Positions 7,516 to 14,267 of a DNA stretch of 33,231 nucleotides are shown one piece after another; the first letter of the stretch is position 1; each line of letters starts with the position of its first letter. The stretch is from CAZSRL01 sp964609615 (GTDB lineage: Bacteria; Bacillota_I; Bacilli_A; RF39; UBA660), in assembly GCA_964609615.1 (NCBI GenBank), contig CAZSRL010000009.1:1-33231 (forward strand). The letters are read 5' to 3'. The notes under the pieces were generated by a model. That model was not told where the DNA came from and did not search any database. It worked only from the letters and a program-made list of their open reading frames with translations. Both the position numbers and the translations under genes were made by a program.

Positions 7516-8592
7516 TTACTCTTTTGTTGTTGAAGTAGTTGATACTTCTTCACCTGGTGTAATTTCTATTTTTCTTCCTTTAGGTTGTATTTCAATATAT
7601 GTACTTCCATCATTTACAACTATTTCCTTACCATTTAAATACTTATAAACTGTTTGTTCATCTTCAGCAGTCTTTTCCCAAGTAATTGGAACTGCATAAC
7701 CATTAGAAATAAAGTATCCTTTTCCATCTCCAACGTTTTCTATTTCTTGTCTTCCTTTTCTTCTATCAATTGTATAGTTATATATATCAGTTAAAACAAT
7801 AATATTTTTAGTAGAATATTGGAAGCCTTTTCTATCCATATGTTTATTACCGTTTTGGAAACGATAATATTTCTTTTCACTTGAATTATATTCAAATCCA
7901 GCATATATTCCTGAAGAGAAGTTAACTACAACTTTATCAGCAGATATTGCTCCATCTTTCTTACTTAAATCTATTGCTTTTGCACTATAATTTAATAATT
8001 TCCAATCTGATTGTTTACTAGTATTTCTATATTCCTTTTTTTCTATTGCTTTCTTTATTCCATCAGTACTTGTATATGAATTATGTGGAGCATATCTATT
8101 TTTATCTCTCCAAAACATACCAGAAGGATTATATAGTCCCTCTAAATCATTTACATTATATTTTTTTATTTCCTTTAATGCCTGTGGGCTTCTTCCATGA
8201 TGTACATATATTACATCATTTTCTAAAGCATAATCAACAAAATATGGTCTCGCACTTCTTACTGGCCCAATTTCATCAACATCTACATCTCTAAATACTG
8301 CCATTAATCTTGTTAAGTTTCCTTCTACTATTACTTCATAAACTAAATAAGCTTTATCAAGCCCACTATGCGGTCTTGCTTGAGCAACATTGTCAATCAT
8401 AACTGCAAAAGGTCTACTATTAGATTTTAAATCCAATATTTGTAATTCCGGTTCTTTAGGTTTTATTTTTTTAATATCATCCTTTCCTATAATTCCAAAA
8501 TAATATAATCCGTATCCTATTGCTGCAATTACTAAAAGTATTACAAACAATGTAGATAATATTTTCTTTTTTCCTTTTCGGCGTCTTGCCAT
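7516..8592 (-). CDS. DUF3048 domain protein (YerB-like)
   Basis: The 358-residue protein has a basic start, one membrane segment (about 11-32) and the DUF3048 region. Family motifs are RPFAVMIDNVAQARPHSGLDKAY from about residue 60, then VRSARPYFVDYA and HHGRSPQA. A second DUF3048 C-terminal domain follows from about 220 to 345. Bacillus YerB is the reference member; its biochemical role is unknown, but it is a surface protein. Here it is anchored by a membrane helix rather than a lipobox. AAGGAG precedes the ATG. It is divergent from the PBP gene and may share the regulatory region at 8593-8768. Confidence 0.9.
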   Translation of the reverse strand: MARRRKGKKKILSTLFVILLVIAAIGYGLYYFGIIGKDDIKKIKPKEPELQILDLKSNSRPFAVMIDNVAQARPHSGLDKAYLVYEVIVEGNLTRLMAVFRDVDVDEIGPVRSARPYFVDYALENDVIYVHHGRSPQALKEIKKYNVNDLEGLYNPSGMFWRDKNRYAPHNSYTSTDGIKKAIEKKEYRNTSKQSDWKLLNYSAKAIDLSKKDGAISADKVVVNFSSGIYAGFEYNSSEKKYYRFQNGNKHMDRKGFQYSTKNIIVLTDIYNYTIDRRKGRQEIENVGDGKGYFISNGYAVPITWEKTAEDEQTVYKYLNGKEIVVNDGSTYIEIQPKGRKIEITPGEEVSTTSTTKE

Positions 8593-8690
8593 AATTCCAC
8601 TCCTTACTACTTTACAATATTAATTATATAATACTTTTTTTTCTTTTTAAAGGTTTTTATATTTTTTTTTAAAAAATGTATATAATTAAT

Positions 8691-8718
8691 TTGACTTACA
8701 TATAAAAAGCTTTATAAT
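8691..8718 (+). promoter_or_regulatory. promoter of the class A PBP gene
   Basis: TTGACT (8691-8696), a 16 bp spacer and TATAAT (8713-8718) lie about 50 bp upstream of the PBP start codon, in the divergent gap between the DUF3048 gene and the PBP gene. Confidence 0.75.
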
Positions 8719-8768
8719 AATATATGTGAATCTAACGATTAATATTTGTATGAACAGGAGGTATAGAT

Positions 8769-11192
8769 ATGAGAGAAAATACAATACGTTTAAAATATTT
8801 TTTGATTAAATTTAAAGAAAAAATTATTATCATTTATAAAAAAATATTAAAATTTATTATACCAATATTTAAACTAATTAAAAAATATATAATAAAAGCG
8901 GGTGAAACAATGAAAAAGACAATGAAAAAGATTGGAAAAGCAACTAAATCAAAAACAGCATATTTAAATAGTACAATAAAAAATAGAAAAGATTTAGTAC
9001 TATCTAAAAAGAATATAAAAAAGAAACATAACAAAATTAATAAAAAGAACAAGGGAAAGAAAAAGAAAAACTCTAAAAGATTTTTAAAAGTATTAGGTAA
9101 TTTATTATTAATTTTTATTTCTATAATTATTTTATGTATAATAGCATTTGGAATATATATCGCTATTAACGCTCCTAAATTTGATCCTGACAACCTGGTT
9201 AAAAACAATGGGACTTTAATATATGATAAGAATGGAGACTTAATAACAGTTATTGGAAGTGAAAAAAGGCAAAATGTAAAATATGAAGAATTACCTCAAG
9301 TATTAATAGACGCAATAATATCAACTGAAGATGCAAACTTTTTCTCACACAAAGGTGTTGACTTGAAAAGATTGCTTAAAGCAACATATTATCAAGCAAA
9401 AGGAAATTCATCTGCTGGAGGAGCATCAACAATAACAATGCAACTTTCTAAAAATTCATTTACTTCAACAGAAGCAACAGGGGTTAAAGGTATAATTAGA
9501 AAACTAACTGATATATACTTATCTGTATTTTATATAGAAAGAAAATATACAAAAGAGGAATTATTTGAATTTTATGTGAATTCACCATATTTAGGATCAA
9601 GTAGTTATGGAGTTGAGCAAGCAAGTCAAACATATTTTAATAAACATGTTCAAGATTTAACTCTAGTTGAATCAGCAACAATCGCCGGATTAATTCAAGC
9701 ACCAAGTGCTTATGATCCATATTTATATCCTAATCAAATAGAAGAAAGAAAGAATTTAGTGCTTTCATTAATGAAAAAACATGGACATATTAGTGAAAAA
9801 GAATATATTGAAGGTAAAAAAATAACAGTTAAATCATTATTAGTTGATTCAAGAAAAAAATCAAATACAAAATATCAAGGTTTTGTTGATACTGTAGTTC
9901 AAGAAGTAATAGATGATACTGGAGATAACCCATATCAAGTTCCTATGGCTATATACACAACATTAGATCCAAATAAACAAGATATTATAAATGATTTTTA
10001 CAACACATACGAATTTAAAGATAAATTAGTTCAAGCTGGTATTGGTATTATTGATAATAAAACCGGAGAAATATTAGCTGTTGGAGCAGGAAGATATAAA
10101 ACAAAAGAAATGACATATAATTATGCAACTCAAATTAATAGACACCCAGGTAGTACTGCTAAACCATTATTTGATTATGGCCCAGGTATTGAATATAATA
10201 AATGGTCAACAGCAGAACCATTTACTGATAAACCAACAACATATACTGGGGGATTGTCATTAAACAACTGGGATAATAAATATATGGGATATATGACATT
10301 AAATAGAGCTTTATCTCAATCAAGAAATACATGTGCTCTTCAAGCATTTAGAAAAGTTGATAACAAAAAAATTATTGAATTTGTTCAAAATTTAGGAATT
10401 AAACCTGAAATTAATAATGGTTATCTTGGAGAATGGCATGCTATTGGAGCATTTAACGGTGTTAATCCAATACAACTTGCTGGAGCATATTCAGCATTTG
10501 GAAATAAAGGAATATATCATGCACCACATTCCTATACAAAAATTAAATATTATGAAACAGGTAAAACAAAAAACAACGATATTAAAACTGTTCAAGCAAT
10601 GTCAGAAGAAACAGCATACATGATATCATATGTTTTACAAAATGTAACAAGTTATAAAGTAAAAGTAAAAGGAACAGAAATCGCAACAAAAACTGGTACA
10701 AGTTCTTATGATAAAGATTTAATAAGTTCAATGGGTATTAGTAGTAGTATCATCCAAGATTCATGGACCGTTACATATTCACCAGACTATACAGTTTCAA
10801 TATGGTATGGATATAGCAAACTATTAAAAGATCATTATAATACAATGAGTAGTGCTAATATTGAAAGAGTAAATATGCAATCAGCCATAGTAAATAAAAT
10901 AATGAAACAAAATTCAAAATTTGTTATGCCAGAGGGATGTATATCAAAATATTATGGAGGAACAAAACAAATTTTTTGGAAAAGTAATCCAAAAGTAACA
11001 ACAGCTATAGAAGACTATGAAGTAAGTACTAAAAAGAAGACTACAACAAAAAAACAAGAAACAATAATAACTGCCCCAAGTACAAACACAACAAACAATA
11101 CTATTAATAACCCAACTACTGGTGGTACTACTGGCGGAGGAACCACTGGTGGCACTACTGAAGGTGGTACTACTGGAGAAACAAACGGATAA
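8769..11192 (+). CDS. class A penicillin-binding protein (PBP1A type)
   Basis: The 807-residue bifunctional peptidoglycan synthase has a membrane anchor at about 109-133. The GT51 glycosyltransferase follows, with ISTEDANFFSHKG (catalytic Glu187), SAGGASTITMQ, the RKYTKEELFEFYVN region and GVEQASQTYF. The transpeptidase has Ser462-xx-Lys465 (STAK), Ser518-x-Asn520 (SRN) and Lys641-Thr-Gly (KTG). The C-terminus is a Thr/Gly-rich low-complexity tail. An unusual N-terminal extension of about 108 residues has an amphipathic stretch (11-43) and a very Lys-rich stretch (78-104). AGGAGGT precedes the ATG at 8769; an internal ATG at 8910 has a weaker site. Confidence 0.96.
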   Translation: MRENTIRLKYFLIKFKEKIIIIYKKILKFIIPIFKLIKKYIIKAGETMKKTMKKIGKATKSKTAYLNSTIKNRKDLVLSKKNIKKKHNKINKKNKGKKKKNSKRFLKVLGNLLLIFISIIILCIIAFGIYIAINAPKFDPDNLVKNNGTLIYDKNGDLITVIGSEKRQNVKYEELPQVLIDAIISTEDANFFSHKGVDLKRLLKATYYQAKGNSSAGGASTITMQLSKNSFTSTEATGVKGIIRKLTDIYLSVFYIERKYTKEELFEFYVNSPYLGSSSYGVEQASQTYFNKHVQDLTLVESATIAGLIQAPSAYDPYLYPNQIEERKNLVLSLMKKHGHISEKEYIEGKKITVKSLLVDSRKKSNTKYQGFVDTVVQEVIDDTGDNPYQVPMAIYTTLDPNKQDIINDFYNTYEFKDKLVQAGIGIIDNKTGEILAVGAGRYKTKEMTYNYATQINRHPGSTAKPLFDYGPGIEYNKWSTAEPFTDKPTTYTGGLSLNNWDNKYMGYMTLNRALSQSRNTCALQAFRKVDNKKIIEFVQNLGIKPEINNGYLGEWHAIGAFNGVNPIQLAGAYSAFGNKGIYHAPHSYTKIKYYETGKTKNNDIKTVQAMSEETAYMISYVLQNVTSYKVKVKGTEIATKTGTSSYDKDLISSMGISSSIIQDSWTVTYSPDYTVSIWYGYSKLLKDHYNTMSSANIERVNMQSAIVNKIMKQNSKFVMPEGCISKYYGGTKQIFWKSNPKVTTAIEDYEVSTKKKTTTKKQETIITAPSTNTTNNTINNPTTGGTTGGGTTGGTTEGGTTGETNG

Positions 11193-11220
11193 AAAAATAT
11201 GAAATAATTCATATTTTTTT
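11191..11220 (+). terminator. terminator of the PBP gene
   Basis: A 13 bp A/T-rich stem (11191-11203 with 11208-11220) has a 4-base loop and ends in a T run, starting at the PBP stop codon. Confidence 0.8.
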
Positions 11221-11244
11221 TATTTAACTTTTTAATAAATATAG

Positions 11245-11442
11245 GTAAAAATAAAAAACATTTTAAAAACCAGTGGTATATCGGTTGTTTCACCGAATAG
11301 TCCTACTGGTTTTCGTACAAACAATATACCACAAAAAGACAAAAATGTCAATGATACATCATCTACTAGATATTCTATGCAAAAGAACGGAAATGATACA
11401 CAAAATAATTTATCTGTAATTTCAAAAAAAAGAAAAAACTAA
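11245..11442 (+). pseudogene. C-terminal remnant of a probable mobile-element protein
   Basis: An open frame of 66 codons ends at TAA (11440-11442) but has no start codon or ribosome site in its first half. The deduced chain is Thr/Ser/Asn-rich and contains TSSTRYSMQKNG; similar 'TRYSMQ' linkers occur in large polyvalent or MuF-type phage and conjugative-element proteins as I remember them. I read it as the 3' end of a lost element gene. The DNA coding its start also holds an inverted repeat (AAAACCAGT near 11266 and ACTGGTTTT near 11304) enclosing a small TCGGT/ACCGA hairpin. Identity is uncertain. Confidence 0.35.
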
Positions 11443-11473
11443 GACCTATTTAAAAGCCAACGCAATAAAAAAG

Positions 11474-11557
11474 ACAACGTAAATACGTTGTTTAAAGTCT
11501 ACATGGTGGAGTTACGCAAGACATTTGGAAATTTTCTTGCATAAGGTCAATTTCTAT
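11474..11557 (+). repeat. direct repeat copy A of an ~80 bp element
   Basis: It starts with the hairpin CAACGTA-AA-TACGTTG, continues through TTTAAAGTCTACATGGTG, TTTGGAAATT and AAGGTCAATTTCTAT, and has a second imperfect copy in the same orientation at 13137-13216. Both copies lie just after the 3' end of mobile-element coding remnants, so this could be a shared element terminus or attachment region. The rest of the gap 11221-11594 holds only the upstream remnant and AT-rich filler. Confidence 0.7.
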
Positions 11558-11594
11558 GTATATAGTAGCATATAATTGTAAAAAATGTATATAT

Positions 11595-12401
11595 TTATTT
11601 TTTTTCCACAATTTTATAATAATTAAAAGCTGTTAATATTATATTTTCAAAATTAATAGTTTCACTATTATTATTATTATTTACAAAATATGCTAAGTAT
11701 TCAATATTTCCACTTCCTCCTAATATTGGAGAGTTAGTTAAACCTAAACATTTAAAATTTATTTTTTTAAACTCACAAATTATATTGCTTATAATTTGCT
11801 TATGCACATTTTTATTTAATATTATGCCTTTATATTTATCAGCTATTTCTTTTCCACATTCAAATTGTGGTTTAATTAAACATATAATTTCATTATTTCT
11901 TTTTAATAGTGATAGTTTAGGAAGTAATTTTATAACAGAAATAAAAGATACATCAATTGTAGTTATTTCAACTGCAGATAAAATAGAATCATCAATATTT
12001 CTAAAATCAGTTTTTTCATATAATTCTATTTTAGAATTTGGTAATAATTTTTTATCAAATTGATTAGTTCCAACATCAACTGCAATAACTTTACCAATTC
12101 CATTTTGTAAAGCACAATCTGTAAAACCACCAGTAGAAGATCCAATATCAAGCATTACTTTATTGGTTAAATCAATATGAAATTCTTTTAGAGCTTTTTC
12201 TAATTTTAATCCTCCTTTTGAAACATAAGGCATAGCATTACCTTTTATTTCAATCAAAGTATCTATATTTACTAAACATCCACATTTTGTGGTTTTCTTT
12301 CCATTACAAAAGACAAGTCCATCTTTTATTGCACTTTGTGATTTATTTCTTGTTTCAAAATAATTGTGTTCAACTAACCATACATCTAATCTTTCATTCA
12401 T
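11595..12401 (-). CDS. tlyA: TlyA-family rRNA 2'-O-methyltransferase
   Basis: The 268-residue protein has an N-terminal S4 RNA-binding domain (about 3-60; RLDVWLV, then KSQSAIKDGLV) and an FtsJ-like Rossmann methyltransferase with the SAM loop LDIGSSTGGF at 84-93 and DVSFIS further on. TlyA enzymes methylate rRNA ribose positions; mycobacterial members affect capreomycin sensitivity. The frame is open 28 codons further upstream, but the ATG at 12401 has AGGAG at 12410-12414, and the S4 domain begins right there. It normally clusters with isoprenoid or recN genes in Bacillota. Here it stands alone inside an accessory region, just after a terminator. Confidence 0.9.
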   Translation of the reverse strand: MNERLDVWLVEHNYFETRNKSQSAIKDGLVFCNGKKTTKCGCLVNIDTLIEIKGNAMPYVSKGGLKLEKALKEFHIDLTNKVMLDIGSSTGGFTDCALQNGIGKVIAVDVGTNQFDKKLLPNSKIELYEKTDFRNIDDSILSAVEITTIDVSFISVIKLLPKLSLLKRNNEIICLIKPQFECGKEIADKYKGIILNKNVHKQIISNIICEFKKINFKCLGLTNSPILGGSGNIEYLAYFVNNNNNSETINFENIILTAFNYYKIVEKK

Positions 12402-12422
12402 CACAACATCTCCTAAATACAA

Positions 12423-12446
12423 ATAAGAGTATTTAAATACTCTTAT
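12423..12446 (-). terminator. terminator after the Cys-rich peptide gene
   Basis: A perfect 24 bp palindrome (ATAAGAGTAT, TTAA, then the complement) overlaps the peptide stop codon (12443-12445), with TTTG following on the minus strand. It separates the peptide gene from tlyA, whose ribosome site starts only about 9 bp later. Confidence 0.7.
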
Positions 12447-12544
12447 CCGTGTTTTTTGCCACAGCCACCATTTTGAGTACAACAACCAGGATGTGCTTTA
12501 GAAGCAATCAAATAGTTGTCCCATTTTAAAGTGATTTTTTTCAT
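12443..12544 (-). CDS. small Cys-rich peptide, candidate radical SAM RiPP precursor
   Basis: The 33-residue peptide begins with a basic, amphipathic leader-like half (MKKITLKWDNYL) and ends in a Cys/Gly-rich core, PGCCTQNGGCGKKHG, with Cys at 21, 22 and 28. The ribosome site AAGGAGGAG is among the strongest in the window, and a palindromic terminator starts at the stop codon. It lies 17 bp downstream of a SPASM-domain fragment on the same strand, the usual arrangement for peptides modified by radical SAM maturases (sacti- or ranthipeptides). The product class is inferred. I do not recognise the exact family, and the partner enzyme is truncated here. Confidence 0.6.
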   Translation of the reverse strand: MKKITLKWDNYLIASKAHPGCCTQNGGCGKKHG

Positions 12545-12561
12545 ATGCTCTCCTCCTTTAT

Positions 12562-12819
12562 CTAATATTTGGTTGGGTTTTCCATTACAACTTGCATAAT
12601 TCTTTCATTTTCAATAATTTTACTTAATAATTTAGGTATCAGTGTATGTTCTACAACACAAGTGAAATTTGATTTTTTTATTGGTAATCCTCCCTGCCAT
12701 ATATTTGCCATAGGACAACCACCTAAACAAATAAATCTATATTCACAATTTGAACATCCACCTTTTTGTTTATTATAACTCAAATTTGATAAAAATTCTA
12801 CATTTTTATCGTATATCAC
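12562..12819 (-). pseudogene. SPASM-domain fragment of a radical SAM peptide maturase
   Basis: Only the C-terminal ~85 residues remain. The cysteines C22-x2-C25-x5-C31-x3-C35-x18-C54 (CSNCEYRFICLGGC, then FTC) match a SPASM auxiliary Fe-S cluster domain, which follows the radical SAM core in maturases of Cys-rich RiPPs. The CxxxCxxC core is missing. The frame stays open only to about 12855 and runs into the antisense of an integrase fragment, with a GTG at 12819 that is probably not a true start. So the gene was cut by recombination at about 12820-12830. The ending ENPTKY is followed by TAG and then the peptide gene. Confidence 0.7.
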
Positions 12820-12825
12820 AACATT

Positions 12826-13101
12826 AATAATAACTATTTTGTATTCGAGGATGTGTTACCGATTGATGATACAACAATACAAAAAAGGAAAAATTATAAT
12901 TGCAAAATTGCTAAAGTACAGCAAATAAGAATACACGATTTTAGACATTCATGTGCTAGTTTATTAATAAATAATGGTGCTAGTCCTGTTCTAGTAACAA
13001 AATATCTAGGTCATTCTAATATATCACAAACACTCAATACATATTCTCACATGTATCAAGACGAGCTTGACAAAATAACAAAAATAATAGATAATTTATA
13101 A
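12826..13101 (+). pseudogene. tyrosine recombinase (integrase), C-terminal fragment
   Basis: About 90 residues of the catalytic domain survive. They include the HxxR box in IRIHDFRHSCASLL, the following GHSNISQTLNTY with the catalytic His and the nucleophile Tyr, and a normal C-terminal helix ending in TAA. The first catalytic Arg, the Lys strand and both DNA-binding domains are missing. The frame is open upstream only to about 12793, and the integrase-like sequence starts at NNYFVF near 12826. There it abuts the truncated maturase gene on the other strand. It cannot be an active recombinase. Confidence 0.85.
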
Positions 13102-13105
13102 AAAT

Positions 13106-13125
13106 AAGAGGTAAACAAGAGGTAA
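13106..13125 (+). repeat. tandem AAGAGGTAA repeats, possible integrase arm sites
   Basis: AAGAGGTAA occurs at 13106-13114 and 13117-13125, spaced exactly 11 bp, starting 5 bp after the integrase stop. Short direct repeats of this kind beside an integrase gene often serve as arm-type binding sites for its N-terminal domain. The role is inferred. Confidence 0.45.
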
Positions 13126-13136
13126 TGTATATAAAA

Positions 13137-13216
13137 ACAACGTAAATACGCTGTTTAAAGTCTATATGGTGCGACAGTTGAATACGTTTGGAAATTCATA
13201 TAAGGTTAATTTCTAT
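13137..13216 (+). repeat. direct repeat copy B of the ~80 bp element
   Basis: It matches copy A (11474-11557) through ACAACGTAAATACG, TGTTTAAAGTCTA, ATGGTG, TTTGGAAATT and AATTTCTAT, with substitutions and small gaps in between. It follows the integrase fragment by 36 bp. The two copies bracket tlyA, the peptide gene and both gene fragments. Confidence 0.7.
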
Positions 13217-13277
13217 AAAGATTATATCAAATATTTATAAAAAATCAAAATACTTTATATTATTTTAATTATAATTT

Positions 13278-13589
13278 ATGACACCACTCAAAAAATGCCA
13301 ATATCCCACGAATAATCAAAAAATTCAATTTTGGGAGCAACTTGTCCCATATAAAATAAGGGCTAAATCCAAATTTATATTAAATTTGGGAGCAATTTTG
13401 CAAGTGCAAAATAAGTTTGGTGTCACCATTTCCCACGTATTTTCAACGAAAATCGAGGGTGGTGGTACCATCGTCTTATCCTGATACAAAATTTTAATTA
13501 AAATTTTTGCTTTTTTGGGATTTTGGGAAAGCAAAAAAAGCGGTGTCATCTACCACGTTACTGCATTGAAATAATCTTTCAATTTTTTT
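13278..13589 (+). ncRNA. hairpin-rich non-coding element, possible structured RNA
   Basis: An inverted repeat, ATGACACC (13278-13285) and GGTGTCAT (13542-13549), encloses a chain of short dyads: GGGA/TCCC (13333-13348), CCAAATTTA/TAAATTTGG (13369-13389), ATTTTGCA/TGCAAAAT (13395-13412), GGTGTCACC (13419-13427), ATTTTC/GAAAAT (13439-13453), a 20 bp palindrome (13488-13507) and GCTTTTTT/AAAAAAGC (13509-13540). A terminator hairpin with seven T residues ends it on the plus strand (13565-13589). A TATAAT at 13270-13275 could start transcription, but no good -35 is present. GC is visibly higher than in the flanks. The open frames through it look like no protein. The function is unknown; a small non-autonomous mobile element is the main alternative. 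Confidence 0.4.
13565..13589 (+). terminator. intrinsic terminator of the structured element
   Basis: The stem ATTGAAA (13565-13571) pairs with TTTCAAT (13577-13583), with a 5-base loop and seven T residues at 13583-13589. It functions only in the plus direction, although the next gene is on the minus strand. That supports a plus-strand transcript ending here. Confidence 0.6.
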
Positions 13590-13626
13590 AACAAATCAAT
13601 ATATTATATTTTAAAAATTTTTTTAA

Positions 13627-14232
13627 TTATTTCAATATTAATTGCTTATTTTTGTTGTTAAAATAATCTGTAATACATTCATTATTTAAAAACAATATAC
13701 TTTCTATTCCTAATAGATTTCCTTTATCAACATTAATTATATTATCATCAAAATAAACTGTTTCCTCAATATCTAAATTATATTTTTTAAATAATAAATC
13801 AAATATTTTTTTATTTGGTTTTAATAAATGTGCTTGAAATGATATAATGCCCCCATCAAATCTATTATTATAGTCTATCTTTTTTGCTATATAATCAAAT
13901 GTTTCTTGTGACATATTAGAAAGTGCATATATTTTATACCCTTTAGCTTTTAAATCATCAATTATTGTTAATAAATCAAAATTTATAGGAATAGTTACAT
14001 CATAATTAATAGGATTAAAAATATATTCTAACATTTCATCATTACTGTTTAAATCTTTAAAACAATCCATAATATTTTTCTCCCCTAATAAACTTGGTTT
14101 AATAATATTACCACTCTTTTTAATTTCCTTAAATTCGTCATTTGTTAGATTAAATTTAGTTTTTATTGCATTTTCACTGTTCTCAACTAAAACTCCACCA
14201 ATATCAAACACTATATTATTAATTTTTTTCAT
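13627..14232 (-). CDS. HAD-superfamily hydrolase (HAD-IA type)
   Basis: This 201-residue cytosolic phosphatase-like protein has all four HAD motifs: FDIGGVL with nucleophile Asp10, LSN at 104-106, Lys138 in LLKPNKK, and YFDDN with Asp162-Asp163. A short helical cap (about 17-80) is of the type found in glucose-1-phosphatase and haloacid-dehalogenase relatives. Position +2 after the nucleophile is Gly rather than Asp (DIG), common in the FDIGGVL subgroup. It is the last gene of the ABC-F/GT2/kinase run, 35 bp after the kinase gene. The substrate is unknown. Confidence 0.88.
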   Translation of the reverse strand: MKKINNIVFDIGGVLVENSENAIKTKFNLTNDEFKEIKKSGNIIKPSLLGEKNIMDCFKDLNSNDEMLEYIFNPINYDVTIPINFDLLTIIDDLKAKGYKIYALSNMSQETFDYIAKKIDYNNRFDGGIISFQAHLLKPNKKIFDLLFKKYNLDIEETVYFDDNIINVDKGNLLGIESILFLNNECITDYFNNKNKQLILK

Positions 14233-14267
14233 AATTCACCTCTAATAAAAAAACTTAATAATAGATA

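Noticed and set aside
12402..12485. N-terminal extension of tlyA by 28 codons
   Set aside because: The extension overlaps the peptide gene and its terminator and has no ribosome site; the ATG at 12401 does, and starts the S4 domain.
13450..13490. T-box-like sequence (GAGGGTGGTGGTACC)
   Set aside because: It differs from the T-box antiterminator consensus by extra bases, no stem I with a specifier was recognised, and no plus-strand gene follows.
13278..13549. Small open frames (68 and 74 codons) across the hairpin-rich element
   Set aside because: They lack ribosome sites, resemble no protein and run through palindromes; the DNA looks structured rather than coding.
13278..13549. Retron msr/msd reading of the inverted-repeat element
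   Set aside because: No reverse transcriptase is present anywhere in the window, and no long msd hairpin was found.
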